Source: Bacteroidales bacterium (GTDB taxonomy: Bacteria; Bacteroidota; Bacteroidia; Bacteroidales; B18-G4). Taken from it: a stretch of 13,466 nucleotides of DNA. The notes under the pieces were generated by a model. That model made no database searches. It worked only from the letters and a program-made list of their open reading frames with translations, and was not told the DNA's origin. The stretch is from assembly GCA_023132505.1 (NCBI GenBank), contig JAGLYE010000019.1, positions 1 to 13,466 of the forward strand, read 5' to 3'. The position numbers were made by a program, and so were the translations under genes. Shown here piece by piece: positions 13,439-13,466 of this stretch. Each line of letters opens with the position of its first letter. Within the stretch, counting starts at the first letter, position 1.

Positions 13439-13466
13439 TCCCCCCATCTCCCCATCTCCCCATCTC
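13439..13466. repeat. CCCCATCT octamer array at the window edge
   Basis: CCCCATCT units recur with an 8-base period (A at 13446, 13454 and 13462). The array is cut by the end of the window, so its length is unknown. Confidence 0.8.

Overview
The window looks like a chromosomal segment of a Bacteroidota member (Bacteroidales/Marinilabiliales-like). Three secreted proteins end in the same type A C-terminal domain of the type IX secretion system (T9SS), which is specific to that phylum. Several genes also have Bacteroidota-type promoters (-33 TTTG, -7 TAnnTTTG), and the tyrS, cysS, kbl and short-chain-type threonine dehydrogenase proteins fit the group.

Layout. (1) Positions 1-135 hold short tandem repeats. 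(2) 136-1824 (minus) encodes a T9SS-exported protein with two receptor-L/LRR-like domains. (3) 1917-2321 is a non-coding, hairpin-rich repeat with a terminator. (4) 2322-2627 has no recognisable gene. (5) 2628-6605 (minus) is a compact five-gene run. In transcription order it encodes a small FN3-like T9SS protein, a 412-residue T9SS protein (4-bp overlap), a small secreted Cys-rich protein, an unrecognised 180-residue cytoplasmic protein, and a DUF2806-like protein. (6) 6680-7083 is a second, about 97% identical copy of the repeat, and it runs into the 3' end of a minus-strand tRNA-Arg(CCU) at 7079-7150. (7) From 7361 on the content is housekeeping: threonine dehydrogenase and kbl diverge from a shared control region and together turn threonine into glycine and acetyl-CoA. 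cysS follows, then an orphan four-helix-bundle (S23-type) gene, and tyrS, which is complete at the right edge.

The left half (to about 7.1 kb) is AT-rich accessory DNA next to a tRNA. Its organisation is modular: each secreted-protein transcription unit is preceded by the same block of repeat, terminator and promoter. Both promoters read TTTG-N20-TATCTTAG on the minus strand. Sequence at 29-59 resembles part of the block, so a further module may lie to the left. No integrase or transposase is visible.

The second unusual property is a 7-bp periodicity. At least seven intergenic loci carry tandem heptamers, each with a different unit (TTGTTCC, TGTCGAT, AGTGCCT, CTGGATA and others). Two arrays touch a stop codon, and two change strand in the middle to form dyads. 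This resembles the heptanucleotide repeats described in cyanobacteria and is not explained by any gene here. All functional statements are from reading the sequence; no database search was made.
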